NCBI GenBank assembly: GCA_900554955.1
Contig: USJH01000005.1
Coordinates: 1-15,665, forward strand
DNA: 15,665 nt
From: an uncultured Clostridia bacterium
Lineage (GTDB): Bacteria > Bacillota > Clostridia > Christensenellales > UBA1242
Reading direction: 5' to 3'
How positions within the stretch are numbered: the first letter of the stretch is position 1; every line of letters starts with the position of its first letter. Under the pieces are notes generated by a model. The model was not told the origin of the DNA, made no database searches, and saw only the letters and a program-made list of their open reading frames with translations. The position numbers were made by a program, and so were the translations under genes. Below, piece by piece: positions 7,352-13,419 of the stretch.

Positions 7352-8089
7352 TCACGACAAAAGAGCTGGAGTTTTTGCAATAGAGAGCACCGACACTTCT
7401 TTTGCTCCCGCCTTTAAAAGAGTTTTTGCACACTCAGATGCAGTCGCACCGGTTGTCACAACGTCATCAATCAGCAAAACATCTTTATTTTTAAAATCTT
7501 GTTTATTGATTGCTTTAAAACTGCCTTGCAAGTTTTTGATTCGTTCAGCTTTCCCAAGTGTAGCTTGACGCTCTACGTTTTTGACACGTTCAAGAGCACT
7601 CACCATTGGAATTCCAGTTAAAGACGAAAACTCACGACACAATTCAAACGACTGATTATATCCCCTTTCCTTTTCTCTTTCTTTTGGCATTGGAACAAAG
7701 GTTACAACATCAGCAACAATGTCAACAGTTTCAAATCTTTTTGCAAGAAGTTTTGCAAGTGGAATTGCAAATGCTTTTCTTCCACCATATTTAAATTTCA
7801 ATATCGCTGGAGAAGATTTTTCATTATAAACAAGCACACTTCTCGCCTTGTCAAATTCATGCTCTTCACTTTTACACTCTATGCAATAGTCATAGTCTCC
7901 AGACAGTTTTGCACCGCATTTTAAACAATATCTATCACCAATAAAATCTAAATTTTGTTTGCAACGAGAACAAATGCGAGATTCATCATCTTCACACTCA
8001 CAATCACAAAACATGCAAGAATGTGCTTTGAATAAAAAATTTTCAACGATGTCTAACTTTTGCATAAATTTTTCTTTTGTGTTTTTCAT
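7352..8089 (-). CDS. comF: ComF-family protein with zinc ribbons and a phosphoribosyltransferase domain
   Basis: Counted from ATG 8089 the protein has 245 residues. The N-terminal part has zinc-ribbon cysteine pairs (Cys25/28, 40/43, 55/58, 69/72). The rest is a type I phosphoribosyltransferase-like fold with FVPMPKEREKERGYNQS (131-147) and the PRPP-loop motif VLLIDDVVTTGAT (204-216). ComFC helps move transforming DNA across the membrane with ComFA in naturally competent Firmicutes, but many non-competent bacteria keep the gene. The start is uncertain. The frame extends to an ATG at 8128, but a TATAAT box lies at 8101-8096, inside that extension and six bases before ATG 8089. That suggests a leaderless message starting at 8089. 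No start has a Shine-Dalgarno sequence; ATG 8065 would also give a normal length. In Firmicutes comF, hpf and secA are often neighbours; hpf is absent here. Confidence 0.88.
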   Translation of the reverse strand: MKNTKEKFMQKLDIVENFLFKAHSCMFCDCECEDDESRICSRCKQNLDFIGDRYCLKCGAKLSGDYDYCIECKSEEHEFDKARSVLVYNEKSSPAILKFKYGGRKAFAIPLAKLLAKRFETVDIVADVVTFVPMPKEREKERGYNQSFELCREFSSLTGIPMVSALERVKNVERQATLGKAERIKNLQGSFKAINKQDFKNKDVLLIDDVVTTGATASECAKTLLKAGAKEVSVLSIAKTPALLS

Positions 8090-8095
8090 GGTTTT

Positions 8096-8124
8096 ATTAT
8101 ACATTTTTTGTGCAAAATTTCCAA
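8096..8124 (-). promoter_or_regulatory. comF promoter, probably leaderless
   Basis: On the minus strand, TTGGAA (8124-8119), 17 bases, then a perfect TATAAT (8101-8096). Six bases separate the -10 box from ATG 8089, so transcription would start at or next to the start codon. Confidence 0.5.
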
Positions 8125-8148
8125 ACATAATGAAAAATTTAATATAAG

Positions 8149-8178
8149 TTTACAACTAAATAAAAAACAATTTATAAT
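8149..8178 (+). promoter_or_regulatory. Promoter of the 8199 kinase gene
   Basis: TTTACA (8149-8154), 18 bases, then TATAAT (8173-8178). It is divergent from the comF promoter, with about 25 bases between the two -35 boxes. AAGGAG (8185-8190) precedes ATG 8199 by eight bases. Confidence 0.6.
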
Positions 8179-8198
8179 ATTTTCAAGGAGAAAAGAAA

Positions 8199-8750
8199 AT
8201 GGGAAACAAAATTATTGCTGTTGTTGGAATGTGCGGAAGCGGGAAAAGTGTTGCTGTTGACGAATTTGTTCGTGCTGGGTGGCATAAAATATATTTTGGA
8301 GAAGCAACTTTCATCAAGATGAAAGAGCTCGGCCTTGAAATTAATGAAGAAAATGAAAGAAAAGCCCGTGAAATGCTTCGTTCAACTGGCGACAAAGGAA
8401 TTTATGCAAAAGTATTTTTGCCAAAAATTCGTGAAGAACACAAAAAAGGGAACGTTGTTATTGAAAGTCTTTATGCTTGGAGCGAATATAAAATTATAAA
8501 AGAATTTGGTGACGATTTTGAAGTATTGTGCATCGCAACCGATGCCCCACTTCGCCGAGCACGCCTTGAAACCAGAACTTTCAGACCAATGACAAGCGAA
8601 GTTTCACGTTCACGTGATTATGCTGAAATTGAGAATATTGAAAAAGGCGGGCCAATCGGAATTGCCGACCATTATATTTTAAATAATGGCACTGAAGAAG
8701 AATTTCAAAAAGAAGTTAAAGCATATGTTAAAAGCAAATCTGAAAACTAA
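8199..8750 (+). CDS. P-loop nucleotide kinase-like protein (UPF0200 / dephospho-CoA-kinase-like)
   Basis: This is a 183-residue soluble protein. Its N-terminus IIAVVGMCGSGKS carries Walker A at residues 10-17. NVVIESLYAWSEY (85-97) occupies the Walker B region, with Glu89 where many kinases have Asp. An Arg-rich lid follows (LRRARLETR, 118-126), and the end RSRDYAEIENIEKGGPIGIADHYILNN (137-163) has the spacing of the ADHxIxN element in adenylate-kinase-like and UPF0200 proteins. UPF0200 is best known from archaea and has no settled substrate. A nucleotide, nucleoside or coenzyme-precursor kinase is likely. The gene stands alone with its own promoter and terminator, divergent from comF, so context does not narrow the role. 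It could be annotated simply as an AAA-family ATPase. Confidence 0.75.
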   Translation: MGNKIIAVVGMCGSGKSVAVDEFVRAGWHKIYFGEATFIKMKELGLEINEENERKAREMLRSTGDKGIYAKVFLPKIREEHKKGNVVIESLYAWSEYKIIKEFGDDFEVLCIATDAPLRRARLETRTFRPMTSEVSRSRDYAEIENIEKGGPIGIADHYILNNGTEEEFQKEVKAYVKSKSEN

Positions 8751-8774
8751 TTTGTAAAATTTTAATAAAAATGA

Positions 8775-8806
8775 AAAAATATCAGCAATTTAAAGCTGAT
8801 ATTTTT
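8775..8806 (+). terminator. Terminator of the 8199 gene
   Basis: A 12-bp perfect stem AAAAATATCAGC (8775-8786) with GCTGATATTTTT (8795-8806), an eight-base loop and a T-rich tail. Confidence 0.92.
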
Positions 8807-8864
8807 ATTTTTTGCATTTTTCTTTCACTTTAACATCATCAATTCTTGAAAAACAAAAACAAAA

Positions 8865-8887
8865 ATGCAAAACCAATATTTTTGCAT
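8865..8887 (-). terminator. Second hairpin downstream of the degV operon
   Basis: ATGCAAAA (8865-8872) and TTTTGCAT (8880-8887) form an 8-bp stem with a seven-base loop. On the minus strand it is followed by TTTTTGTTTTTG. It works in tandem with the stronger terminator just upstream. Confidence 0.55.
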
Positions 8888-8889
8888 AA

Positions 8890-8917
8890 AAAAATCTCAC
8901 ATATTAGTGAGATTTTT
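8890..8917. terminator. Bidirectional terminator at the end of the degV operon
   Basis: An 11-bp perfect stem AAAAATCTCAC/GTGAGATTTTT has a six-base loop and T runs on both strands. It ends the minus-strand degV operon and can also stop read-through from the 8199 gene. Confidence 0.88.
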
Positions 8918-9103
8918 CTTTTTTTTGTCCTTTTAAGTATCTGTCCAATAACCGAGCGACTTTCAATTAAAATTCCATAGGTTTCATTGATAATGTCAAC
9001 TGCATTTCTTTCAAGCCTTCTAACACTCATATGATCAAAAAGCCCTTTAGAAATTGAGTCACCAACAAGAATAATGTTTTTTTTAAGGTTCTTCATATTT
9101 CCC

Positions 9104-9934
9104 CTATTTTAAACACTCATACATGATTCCAATGCAGTTTTCTCCACAATGACATGAAACCGTTGCACCCGCTTGTGTGAAAATAACATTTTTAAAACCT
9201 TGTTCTTCGCAAATTTCTTTAGCCTGGTTTAACAATTCTTGTGAAGCTGTTGTATATGTTATTGATACAAATTCTTTTTTTGCTGGAAATTCTTTTAAAG
9301 TGTCAAGAACATAATCTTTAATTGCTTTTTCAAATTTTCCACGATATATGTGTGAGCTTTTAACCTTTCCATCTAGAACAACAATTCTTGGCTTAAGTTT
9401 CAAAAGGTTTGCCCCAAAATATGCAAGAGACGAACAACGCCCACCCTTATACATATAGTCAAGCTTACTTATAAGTGCACTAACTTGAACTTTCATGTTT
9501 TTAATGGTTTCAATTGCTTCAACTTCTGGCATTCCACTTTCAAGCAATTCACGAAGACGAATTGCCATTATCCCAATTCCCGTTGACAGTGAAGAAGAAT
9601 CTATAACTGTCACGTTTTCAAGCTCTTCAGCCGCTTTTTTTGCATTATAAAAAGTTGAGCTTATGCCCGAGCTTAAAGATAAATGTATGACCTTGTCATA
9701 TGATTTCAACAATTCTTCAAAAAAGTATTTATATTCTTCCGAGTTCAGAGCACTTGTTTTTGGCAAAATTTTATTTTTTTGTGCATAATCAAAAATTTCT
9801 TCCGGAGAAATTTGACCATCAGTCTCAATTTGATCTCCCAAAAGAATTTGATATGGGATAACATGAATGTCATATTTTTCAAGCAAAACTTTGTCAAGAT
9901 CAACAGAACTCTCAGATGAAATTGCAATTTTCAT
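9104..9934 (-). CDS. DegV/FakB-family fatty-acid-binding protein (second of a tandem pair)
   Basis: This is a 276-residue cytoplasmic protein. FakB proteins of this family hold a fatty acid while the kinase FakA phosphorylates it, feeding exogenous fatty acids into phospholipids. Visible family signatures are the N-terminal IAISSESSVDL, KTSAL (59-63, equivalent to the conserved Thr-Ser that contacts the carboxylate), SLSSGISSTF (86-95) and KGGR (163-166). Near the end, GATVSCHCGENCIGIMY (256-272) corresponds to the usual His-Thr-Gly segment but is rich in Cys. ATG 9934 is chosen because GGAG lies six bases upstream; the frame also has a TTG at 9946. It begins 15 bases after the stop of its paralogue and is followed after 7 bases by the esterase remnant. 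No fakA is in the window. The lipid bound is unknown. Confidence 0.9.
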   Translation of the reverse strand: MKIAISSESSVDLDKVLLEKYDIHVIPYQILLGDQIETDGQISPEEIFDYAQKNKILPKTSALNSEEYKYFFEELLKSYDKVIHLSLSSGISSTFYNAKKAAEELENVTVIDSSSLSTGIGIMAIRLRELLESGMPEVEAIETIKNMKVQVSALISKLDYMYKGGRCSSLAYFGANLLKLKPRIVVLDGKVKSSHIYRGKFEKAIKDYVLDTLKEFPAKKEFVSITYTTASQELLNQAKEICEEQGFKNVIFTQAGATVSCHCGENCIGIMYECLK

Positions 9935-9949
9935 TTCATTCTCCAAATT

Positions 9950-10789
9950 CTATTTTTTGTTTATATACAAAATTCCAAGACAATATTCACCGCAATGGCT
10001 TGAAACAGTTGCACCAGCAAATGTTTTATAAATTGTTTTAAAGCCTGCATTTTTAAGAGCGGTTTCAGCCTCTGCAATCATCTCATCGGTTGCAGATGAA
10101 TATGTAATGAATGCAACATCTGTGTCAGGGTTATTAAACTCTGCCAAAGTATCACGACAATAGTCTGCAACAACCTTTTGCATTGTTCCACGATATTTAT
10201 GATATGATTTCATTGCACCATCTTTAACAATGATTTGCGGTTTAAGTCCAAGAAGGTTTGCACCAAAATATGCAAGAGATGAGCAGCGGCCACCTTTATA
10301 AAGATAATCAAGTTTTTTAAGAACAAAACTTGCTTGTGTGTGTGGAATGATCTCATCAACTTTCTTGATGATTTCTTCAAATGAAAGACCTTGATCAACA
10401 AGCTTCTTTGCATAAATTGCTTGAAGAGCAATTCCTGTTGAAAGTGATCTTGTATCAAAAATATGAACATTTTCAAATTGCTCACTTGCTCGCACCGCAT
10501 TTTGATATGCACTGCTCATTTCACTGCTAAGTGAGAAATGAAGAATTGCATCATATTCTTTTTTAAGTGAAGCAAAATGTTCTTTATATTGTTCTTCGTT
10601 AACAGCACTTGTCTTTGGCAAAATTTTTGTTTGCCCAACAAATTCAAAAATTTCAGAAGGTGTGATTTCACCATCAAGTGCAAGTTTATCTCCGAGCAAA
10701 ATTGTGAAAGCAACTGTATGAATGTCATATTTTTCAAGAAGTTCTTTTGGCATGTCAATTGTGCTTTCTGCTGAAATAGCGATTTTCAT
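9950..10789 (-). CDS. DegV/FakB-family fatty-acid-binding protein (first of a tandem pair)
   Basis: This 279-residue protein is clearly paralogous to its downstream neighbour. The two share the N-terminus MKIAIS.ES, KTSA (59-62), SLSS (86-89), YKGGRCSSLAYFGANLL (164-180) and a Cys-containing end, SSHCGEYCLGILY (263-275). The predicted role is binding a fatty acid for phosphorylation by FakA, probably with a different chain preference from its partner, as in species with FakB1 and FakB2. AAGGAG (10805-10800) precedes the ATG by 10 bases, slightly long. It is the first gene of the minus-strand operon and is divergent from an XRE regulator 224 bases away. A sequence element shared with that regulator's promoter overlaps its presumed -10 box. 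Confidence 0.9.
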   Translation of the reverse strand: MKIAISAESTIDMPKELLEKYDIHTVAFTILLGDKLALDGEITPSEIFEFVGQTKILPKTSAVNEEQYKEHFASLKKEYDAILHFSLSSEMSSAYQNAVRASEQFENVHIFDTRSLSTGIALQAIYAKKLVDQGLSFEEIIKKVDEIIPHTQASFVLKKLDYLYKGGRCSSLAYFGANLLGLKPQIIVKDGAMKSYHKYRGTMQKVVADYCRDTLAEFNNPDTDVAFITYSSATDEMIAEAETALKNAGFKTIYKTFAGATVSSHCGEYCLGILYINKK

Positions 10790-10831
10790 TTTTTATCGTC
10801 TCCTTGTTTTTGCATTTTTCAATTTATAGCC

Positions 10832-10843
10832 AAATTATATGTT
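10832..10843 (-). promoter_or_regulatory. degV operon -10 region with regulator half-site
   Basis: On the minus strand TATAAT occupies 10839-10834, about 45 bases before the first degV start. The -35 match is weak (TTTATT at 17-base spacing). The 12 bases here, AAATTATATGTT on the plus strand, are identical to the right half of the palindrome in the divergent XRE promoter (10991-11002), suggesting a shared operator. Confidence 0.45.
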
Positions 10844-10902
10844 TTTTCCTAAAAAAAATAAACCTACTTGCACGACTTGTCACTATACTGCTTAATTTCA
10901 AT

Positions 10903-10940
10903 CAGTAGAGTTGCTCTTTTTGCACTCTACCCACAGTAGA
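10903..10940. repeat. Inverted repeat and paired CAGTAGA boxes in the divergent region
   Basis: GTAGAGTTGC (10905-10914) faces GCACTCTAC (10922-10930), a 9-bp stem with one bulged base. CAGTAGA occurs at 10903-10909 and again at 10934-10940, 31 bases apart, close to three helical turns. No gene or T run is associated, so these may be protein-binding sites. A smaller inverted repeat TCAAGC/GCTTGA lies at 10965-10982. Confidence 0.4.
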
Positions 10941-10978
10941 ATTCGACCATTTTTCGGGCAAAAATCAAGCAAAAATGC

Positions 10979-11007
10979 TTGAAAACATATAAATTATATG
11001 TTATAAT
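10979..11007 (+). promoter_or_regulatory. Promoter of the XRE regulator, leaderless
   Basis: TTGAAA (10979-10984), exactly 17 bases, then a perfect TATAAT (11002-11007). Six bases separate the -10 box from ATG 11014, so the predicted first transcribed base is the A of the start codon or its neighbour. There is no Shine-Dalgarno sequence. Confidence 0.7.
10984..11002. promoter_or_regulatory. Perfect 19-bp palindrome, candidate operator
   Basis: AACATATAA and TTATATGTT flank a single central A. The palindrome fills the spacer between the -35 and -10 boxes of the XRE promoter, the classic place for a repressor to block RNA polymerase. Its right half recurs at the degV promoter. Autoregulation by the adjacent regulator is inferred. 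Confidence 0.6.
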
Positions 11008-11013
11008 AATGAC

Positions 11014-11685
11014 ATGGAAGAATTAGAATTTAAAAAAGTTGTTTCAGAAAATCTTGTAAAATTTAGGCGAGAAAGCGGTCTCACCCAGCTTGATATTGCA
11101 AAAAAACTCAATTATTCAGACAAAGCAGTTTCAAAATGGGAACGTGGTGAAGCTGTTCCAGATGCATTTGTTTTAAAGCAACTTTCTGAAATTTATAACG
11201 TTTCAGTTGATGAACTTCTTTGCAAAAAAGAAGACAAAAAAAGAATTCCGTTTTCTCTTAAACGTGCATTTAAAAATAAACATTTCATCATCAACTGTCT
11301 TGCATGTGGGCTTGCATGGCTTGTTGCCTGCATTGTATTTGTCGTTTTGTCTTATACAAGCATAAGAGATTCAGCATATCTCGCATTCATCTATGCTCTT
11401 CCAGTTGGAGCAATTGCAAATCTTGTGTTAACAACAATTTGGAGTCCTAAATGGGTAAGTGGAATTTTCGCCACAATTGTTCTTTGGACTGGGTTTTTAG
11501 CGGTTTATCTTACAGTTAGAATTGACAAGTTTTGGCTTATTTTCATTATCGCAATTCCAATTCAAGTGTTGATTGTTTTGTGGTATTTCCTTATCAAAGA
11601 AACAAAGAAAATCAAAAAGCACATGAAACAAATTGATAAAAAAGAAATTGAAAATCAAATTAAAAACGAAGATATTGAAAACTAA
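11014..11685 (+). CDS. Membrane-tethered XRE-family transcriptional regulator
   Basis: This is a 223-residue protein. Residues 10-68 form an XRE/Cro-type helix-turn-helix: NLVKFRRESGLTQLDIAKKL, then SDKAVSKWERGEAVPD with the typical SKWERG recognition region, and LKQLSEIYNVSVDELL. A basic linker (71-90) leads to four hydrophobic segments at about 92-113, 121-141, 147-168 and 173-193, followed by a charged Lys/Glu tail, so the DNA-binding head should be held at the inner face of the membrane. Such HTH-plus-membrane regulators are common in Firmicutes, but their signals are mostly unknown. Its promoter contains a palindrome and the message appears leaderless. Divergent placement next to the degV operon suggests control of fatty-acid-binding genes. 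The domain call is firm; the regulon is inference. Confidence 0.9.
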   Translation: MEELEFKKVVSENLVKFRRESGLTQLDIAKKLNYSDKAVSKWERGEAVPDAFVLKQLSEIYNVSVDELLCKKEDKKRIPFSLKRAFKNKHFIINCLACGLAWLVACIVFVVLSYTSIRDSAYLAFIYALPVGAIANLVLTTIWSPKWVSGIFATIVLWTGFLAVYLTVRIDKFWLIFIIAIPIQVLIVLWYFLIKETKKIKKHMKQIDKKEIENQIKNEDIEN

Positions 11686-11724
11686 TTTCTCATGTCTTCA
11701 AAACAAATTTTTTGAAAAAAACAT

Positions 11725-11754
11725 AAAGAAAGTTCAAAAAGAACTTTCTTTTTT
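11725..11754 (+). terminator. Terminator of the XRE regulator gene
   Basis: An 11-bp stem AAAGAAAGTTC (11725-11735) with GAACTTTCTTT (11741-11751), a five-A loop and a T run to 11754. Confidence 0.92.
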
Positions 11755-11758
11755 ACTA

Positions 11759-11787
11759 TATACAAACGACTTAAAATATGATAAAAT
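11759..11787 (+). promoter_or_regulatory. Promoter of the mTERF-like operon
   Basis: TATACA (11759-11764), 17 bases, then TAAAAT (11782-11787) preceded by TGA, an extended -10 arrangement. The start would fall near 11794, just ahead of AAGGAG (11797-11802), which lies six bases before ATG 11809. A TATAAT at 11791-11796 is an alternative -10 but has no well-spaced -35. Confidence 0.5.
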
Positions 11788-11808
11788 ATATATAATAAGG
11801 AGCAAAAA

Positions 11809-12996
11809 ATGGACACAAGAACAATCTTAATTGAAAACTGGGGTTTTTCTCCTGAAGAAGTTTCATCAAAACAATTTCAAATTAAAAAACTTGGCGAAAT
11901 ATCCAACGAATATATCGAAGAAAAAGCAAAATTTTATGAAAACGAATATGGCATTTCTCATGATGAGTTTTTAAAAATAATTCATGTTTTTCCATCAACA
12001 ATTTCCCTTTCACAACAATATGTTCTTGGCAAGTTTGAGTTTTATAAAAAAACATTCGGCTTCACAAAACAATCTTTCAAAAAAATGATCAAAAACGGAG
12101 CCAATGCAATTTCATATTCAGAAGAAAACATTCTTGATAAATTTCACAATTTGCAAAAACAATATGGCATTTCAGCGTCTGAATATGGCAGAATGATTGT
12201 TGCAACACCATCACTTATTGGCATTTCTTATGACATGTTTAAAGAACGTGAAACACTTTACATTGAGCATTTCGGTTTAACACGTGATGAGTTTAAAAAA
12301 CTTTTGCTTCATGATGCTTTCATTTTCCGCCCTGCAAACGAAACAATTTTGCAAAAAGAAGAATTTTTCAGAAAAAATTTCGGTTTCAAGAAAAATGATT
12401 TTGTAAAACTTTTAAAACAAAACCCTTGCCTTCTCTGTTACAGTGAAGACAGCATCTTGCAAAAAGCAAACTTCATTGCAAACGAATTCAATCTGTCAAG
12501 AGATCAAGCATGTGATGCAATCAAGAATTGGTCAACAATTCTCAGTCTTTCACCAGAATCTCTTCATGCAAAAAACAAAATTCTTCAAGAAATTGGAATT
12601 GATCCAAGTTTTGTGTGCTATGATCCAAAAATTGTTTCAGCACCAGAAAAATCTTTAAAAGCAAGGTATATCATCGCAAGAAGCGTTGCAACCGATGAAG
12701 AACTTTTTTCTAAAAAGGCATGGTATATGACAAATCAGAACAAGGTTTTTGCAAGGCTTCAATATTTAAAATCTATAAAACACAAAGTTAAAATTGGTGA
12801 TCTTTATCAAGAAGAAAAACAATTTGAACAATACTATGGAATTGATAGTGAGTCACTTATCAAAGTATATCGCCTTAATAGTGAAAATCTTCAAAACCTG
12901 CTTGAACAATTCAACCTTCACAGCGATAAAAAAATCAAATTATCAAAAGCCGAACTTGACTATATCAATGAAAATCAAGAATCTGAAAAGGAATAA
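11809..12996 (+). CDS. mTERF-like helical repeat protein with eight ~36-residue repeats
   Basis: This 395-residue protein has no signal peptide or membrane segment. From Trp11 the sequence falls into units of exactly 36 residues beginning at 11, 47, 83, 119, 155, 191 and 227, with a shorter eighth unit from about 262. Each opens with an aromatic or hydrophobic residue plus Gly (FGF, YGI, FGL), then Ser/Thr, an acidic residue and Phe or Tyr, then KLLKQNP-LL-YSE and a second helix such as SILQK--F. This is the layout of mTERF repeats: consensus near LGLS-EE--KLI--NP-LL--S-E-L--KL-FL, with Pro at the start of the third short helix. mTERF proteins form curved solenoids that bind nucleic acid in mitochondria and chloroplasts. 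The C-terminal 100 residues (YLKSIKHKVKIGDLYQEEKQFE and on) depart from the repeat. The next gene encodes more of the same units. Nucleic-acid binding is inferred from the fold alone; a protein-binding solenoid remains possible. Confidence 0.75.
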   Translation: MDTRTILIENWGFSPEEVSSKQFQIKKLGEISNEYIEEKAKFYENEYGISHDEFLKIIHVFPSTISLSQQYVLGKFEFYKKTFGFTKQSFKKMIKNGANAISYSEENILDKFHNLQKQYGISASEYGRMIVATPSLIGISYDMFKERETLYIEHFGLTRDEFKKLLLHDAFIFRPANETILQKEEFFRKNFGFKKNDFVKLLKQNPCLLCYSEDSILQKANFIANEFNLSRDQACDAIKNWSTILSLSPESLHAKNKILQEIGIDPSFVCYDPKIVSAPEKSLKARYIIARSVATDEELFSKKAWYMTNQNKVFARLQYLKSIKHKVKIGDLYQEEKQFEQYYGIDSESLIKVYRLNSENLQNLLEQFNLHSDKKIKLSKAELDYINENQESEKE

Positions 12997-13001
12997 AAAA
13001 A

Positions 13002-13295
13002 ATGGAAAACGAACTTAAAATTCTTCTTTATCGAATTGGATTAACAGAAAACGAAGCAGATGACATTTTAAACATTGCTCCAGAATTTGAAAATCTTTCT
13101 GCTCAAGATTTTTTATGCAATTGCAAGATTTTAACTGAATATGGATATCCAAAAATAGACCTTGACAGTCTTGTTCTTGCAAACCCTTCAATCTTTGCAT
13201 ATTCTGAAACCGAGCTTAAAGAAAAACTTGAAAAATTAAAACAAGATGGACAAGAAATTGAAGATGCTTTAAAAAATGATCCTTTCGCAATTTAA
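13002..13295 (+). CDS. Small mTERF-like repeat protein, partner of the 11809 gene
   Basis: This 97-residue protein starts 5 bases after the upstream stop. AAGGA (12988-12992) sits in the last codons of the upstream gene, so translation is probably coupled. It is built from the same unit as its neighbour: residues 12-47 (IGLTENEADDIL---APEFENLS) span exactly 36 residues, residues 48-84 form a second unit with LANPSIFAYSETELKEKLEKL, and a third unit stops right after its NDPFAI motif. It is therefore a 2.4-repeat miniature paralogue. It could cap, extend or compete with the large solenoid. The abrupt end could also mean erosion from a longer gene, but the sense frame, ribosome binding site and following terminator are intact. 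Confidence 0.75.
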   Translation: MENELKILLYRIGLTENEADDILNIAPEFENLSAQDFLCNCKILTEYGYPKIDLDSLVLANPSIFAYSETELKEKLEKLKQDGQEIEDALKNDPFAI

Positions 13296-13353
13296 TTTAA
13301 CAATTCATCTTTCACAACAAAGCTTTTTTTCGATAAAATATACAAATTTTTTT

Positions 13354-13378
13354 AAAAACCACAAATCTGTGGTTTTTT
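13354..13378 (+). terminator. Terminator of the mTERF-like operon
   Basis: A 10-bp stem AAAAACCACA (13354-13363) with TGTGGTTTTT (13368-13377), a four-base loop and a T run. Confidence 0.92.
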
Positions 13379-13389
13379 AATTTTTAACA

Positions 13390-13398
13390 TGATATAAT
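13390..13398 (+). promoter_or_regulatory. Extended -10 promoter for the 13420 operon
   Basis: TGATATAAT gives an extended -10 with a perfect TATAAT at 13393-13398. The expected -35 position overlaps the preceding terminator and matches poorly. AAGGAG (13408-13413) precedes ATG 13420 by six bases. Confidence 0.5.
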
Positions 13399-13419
13399 TT
13401 TTTTTAAAAGGAGAACAAC

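Larger units (their letters stand above)
8839..9096 (-). pseudogene. Truncated SGNH/GDSL-type esterase remnant
   Basis: The open frame encodes 85 residues, and only about the first 57 look like a real protein. NIILVGDSISKG contains the block I GDS motif of SGNH hydrolases, with nucleophile Ser14. VDIINETYGILIESRSVIGQ resembles the stretch before block II. After ILKRTKKRK the frame runs straight into the terminator hairpin at 8890-8917, so its last residues are translated noncoding DNA. Family members are usually about 200 residues, so blocks II-V, with the catalytic Asp and His, are missing. GGGG precedes the start by a few bases, and the gene begins only 7 bases after the DegV stop, so it was the last gene of the degV operon. 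A deletion that fused the gene start to its terminator is the simplest explanation. Confidence 0.65.

Noticed and set aside
9935..9946. TTG start four codons upstream for the second degV gene
   Set aside because: The TTG overlaps the GGAG that serves the ATG at 9934, and the paralogue begins with the same MKIAIS.
11839..12690. A 108-bp periodicity that might be read as a DNA repeat array or CRISPR
   Set aside because: The period is at protein level (36 residues). The DNA of the units is diverged, there are no identical direct repeats, and the frame is open throughout.
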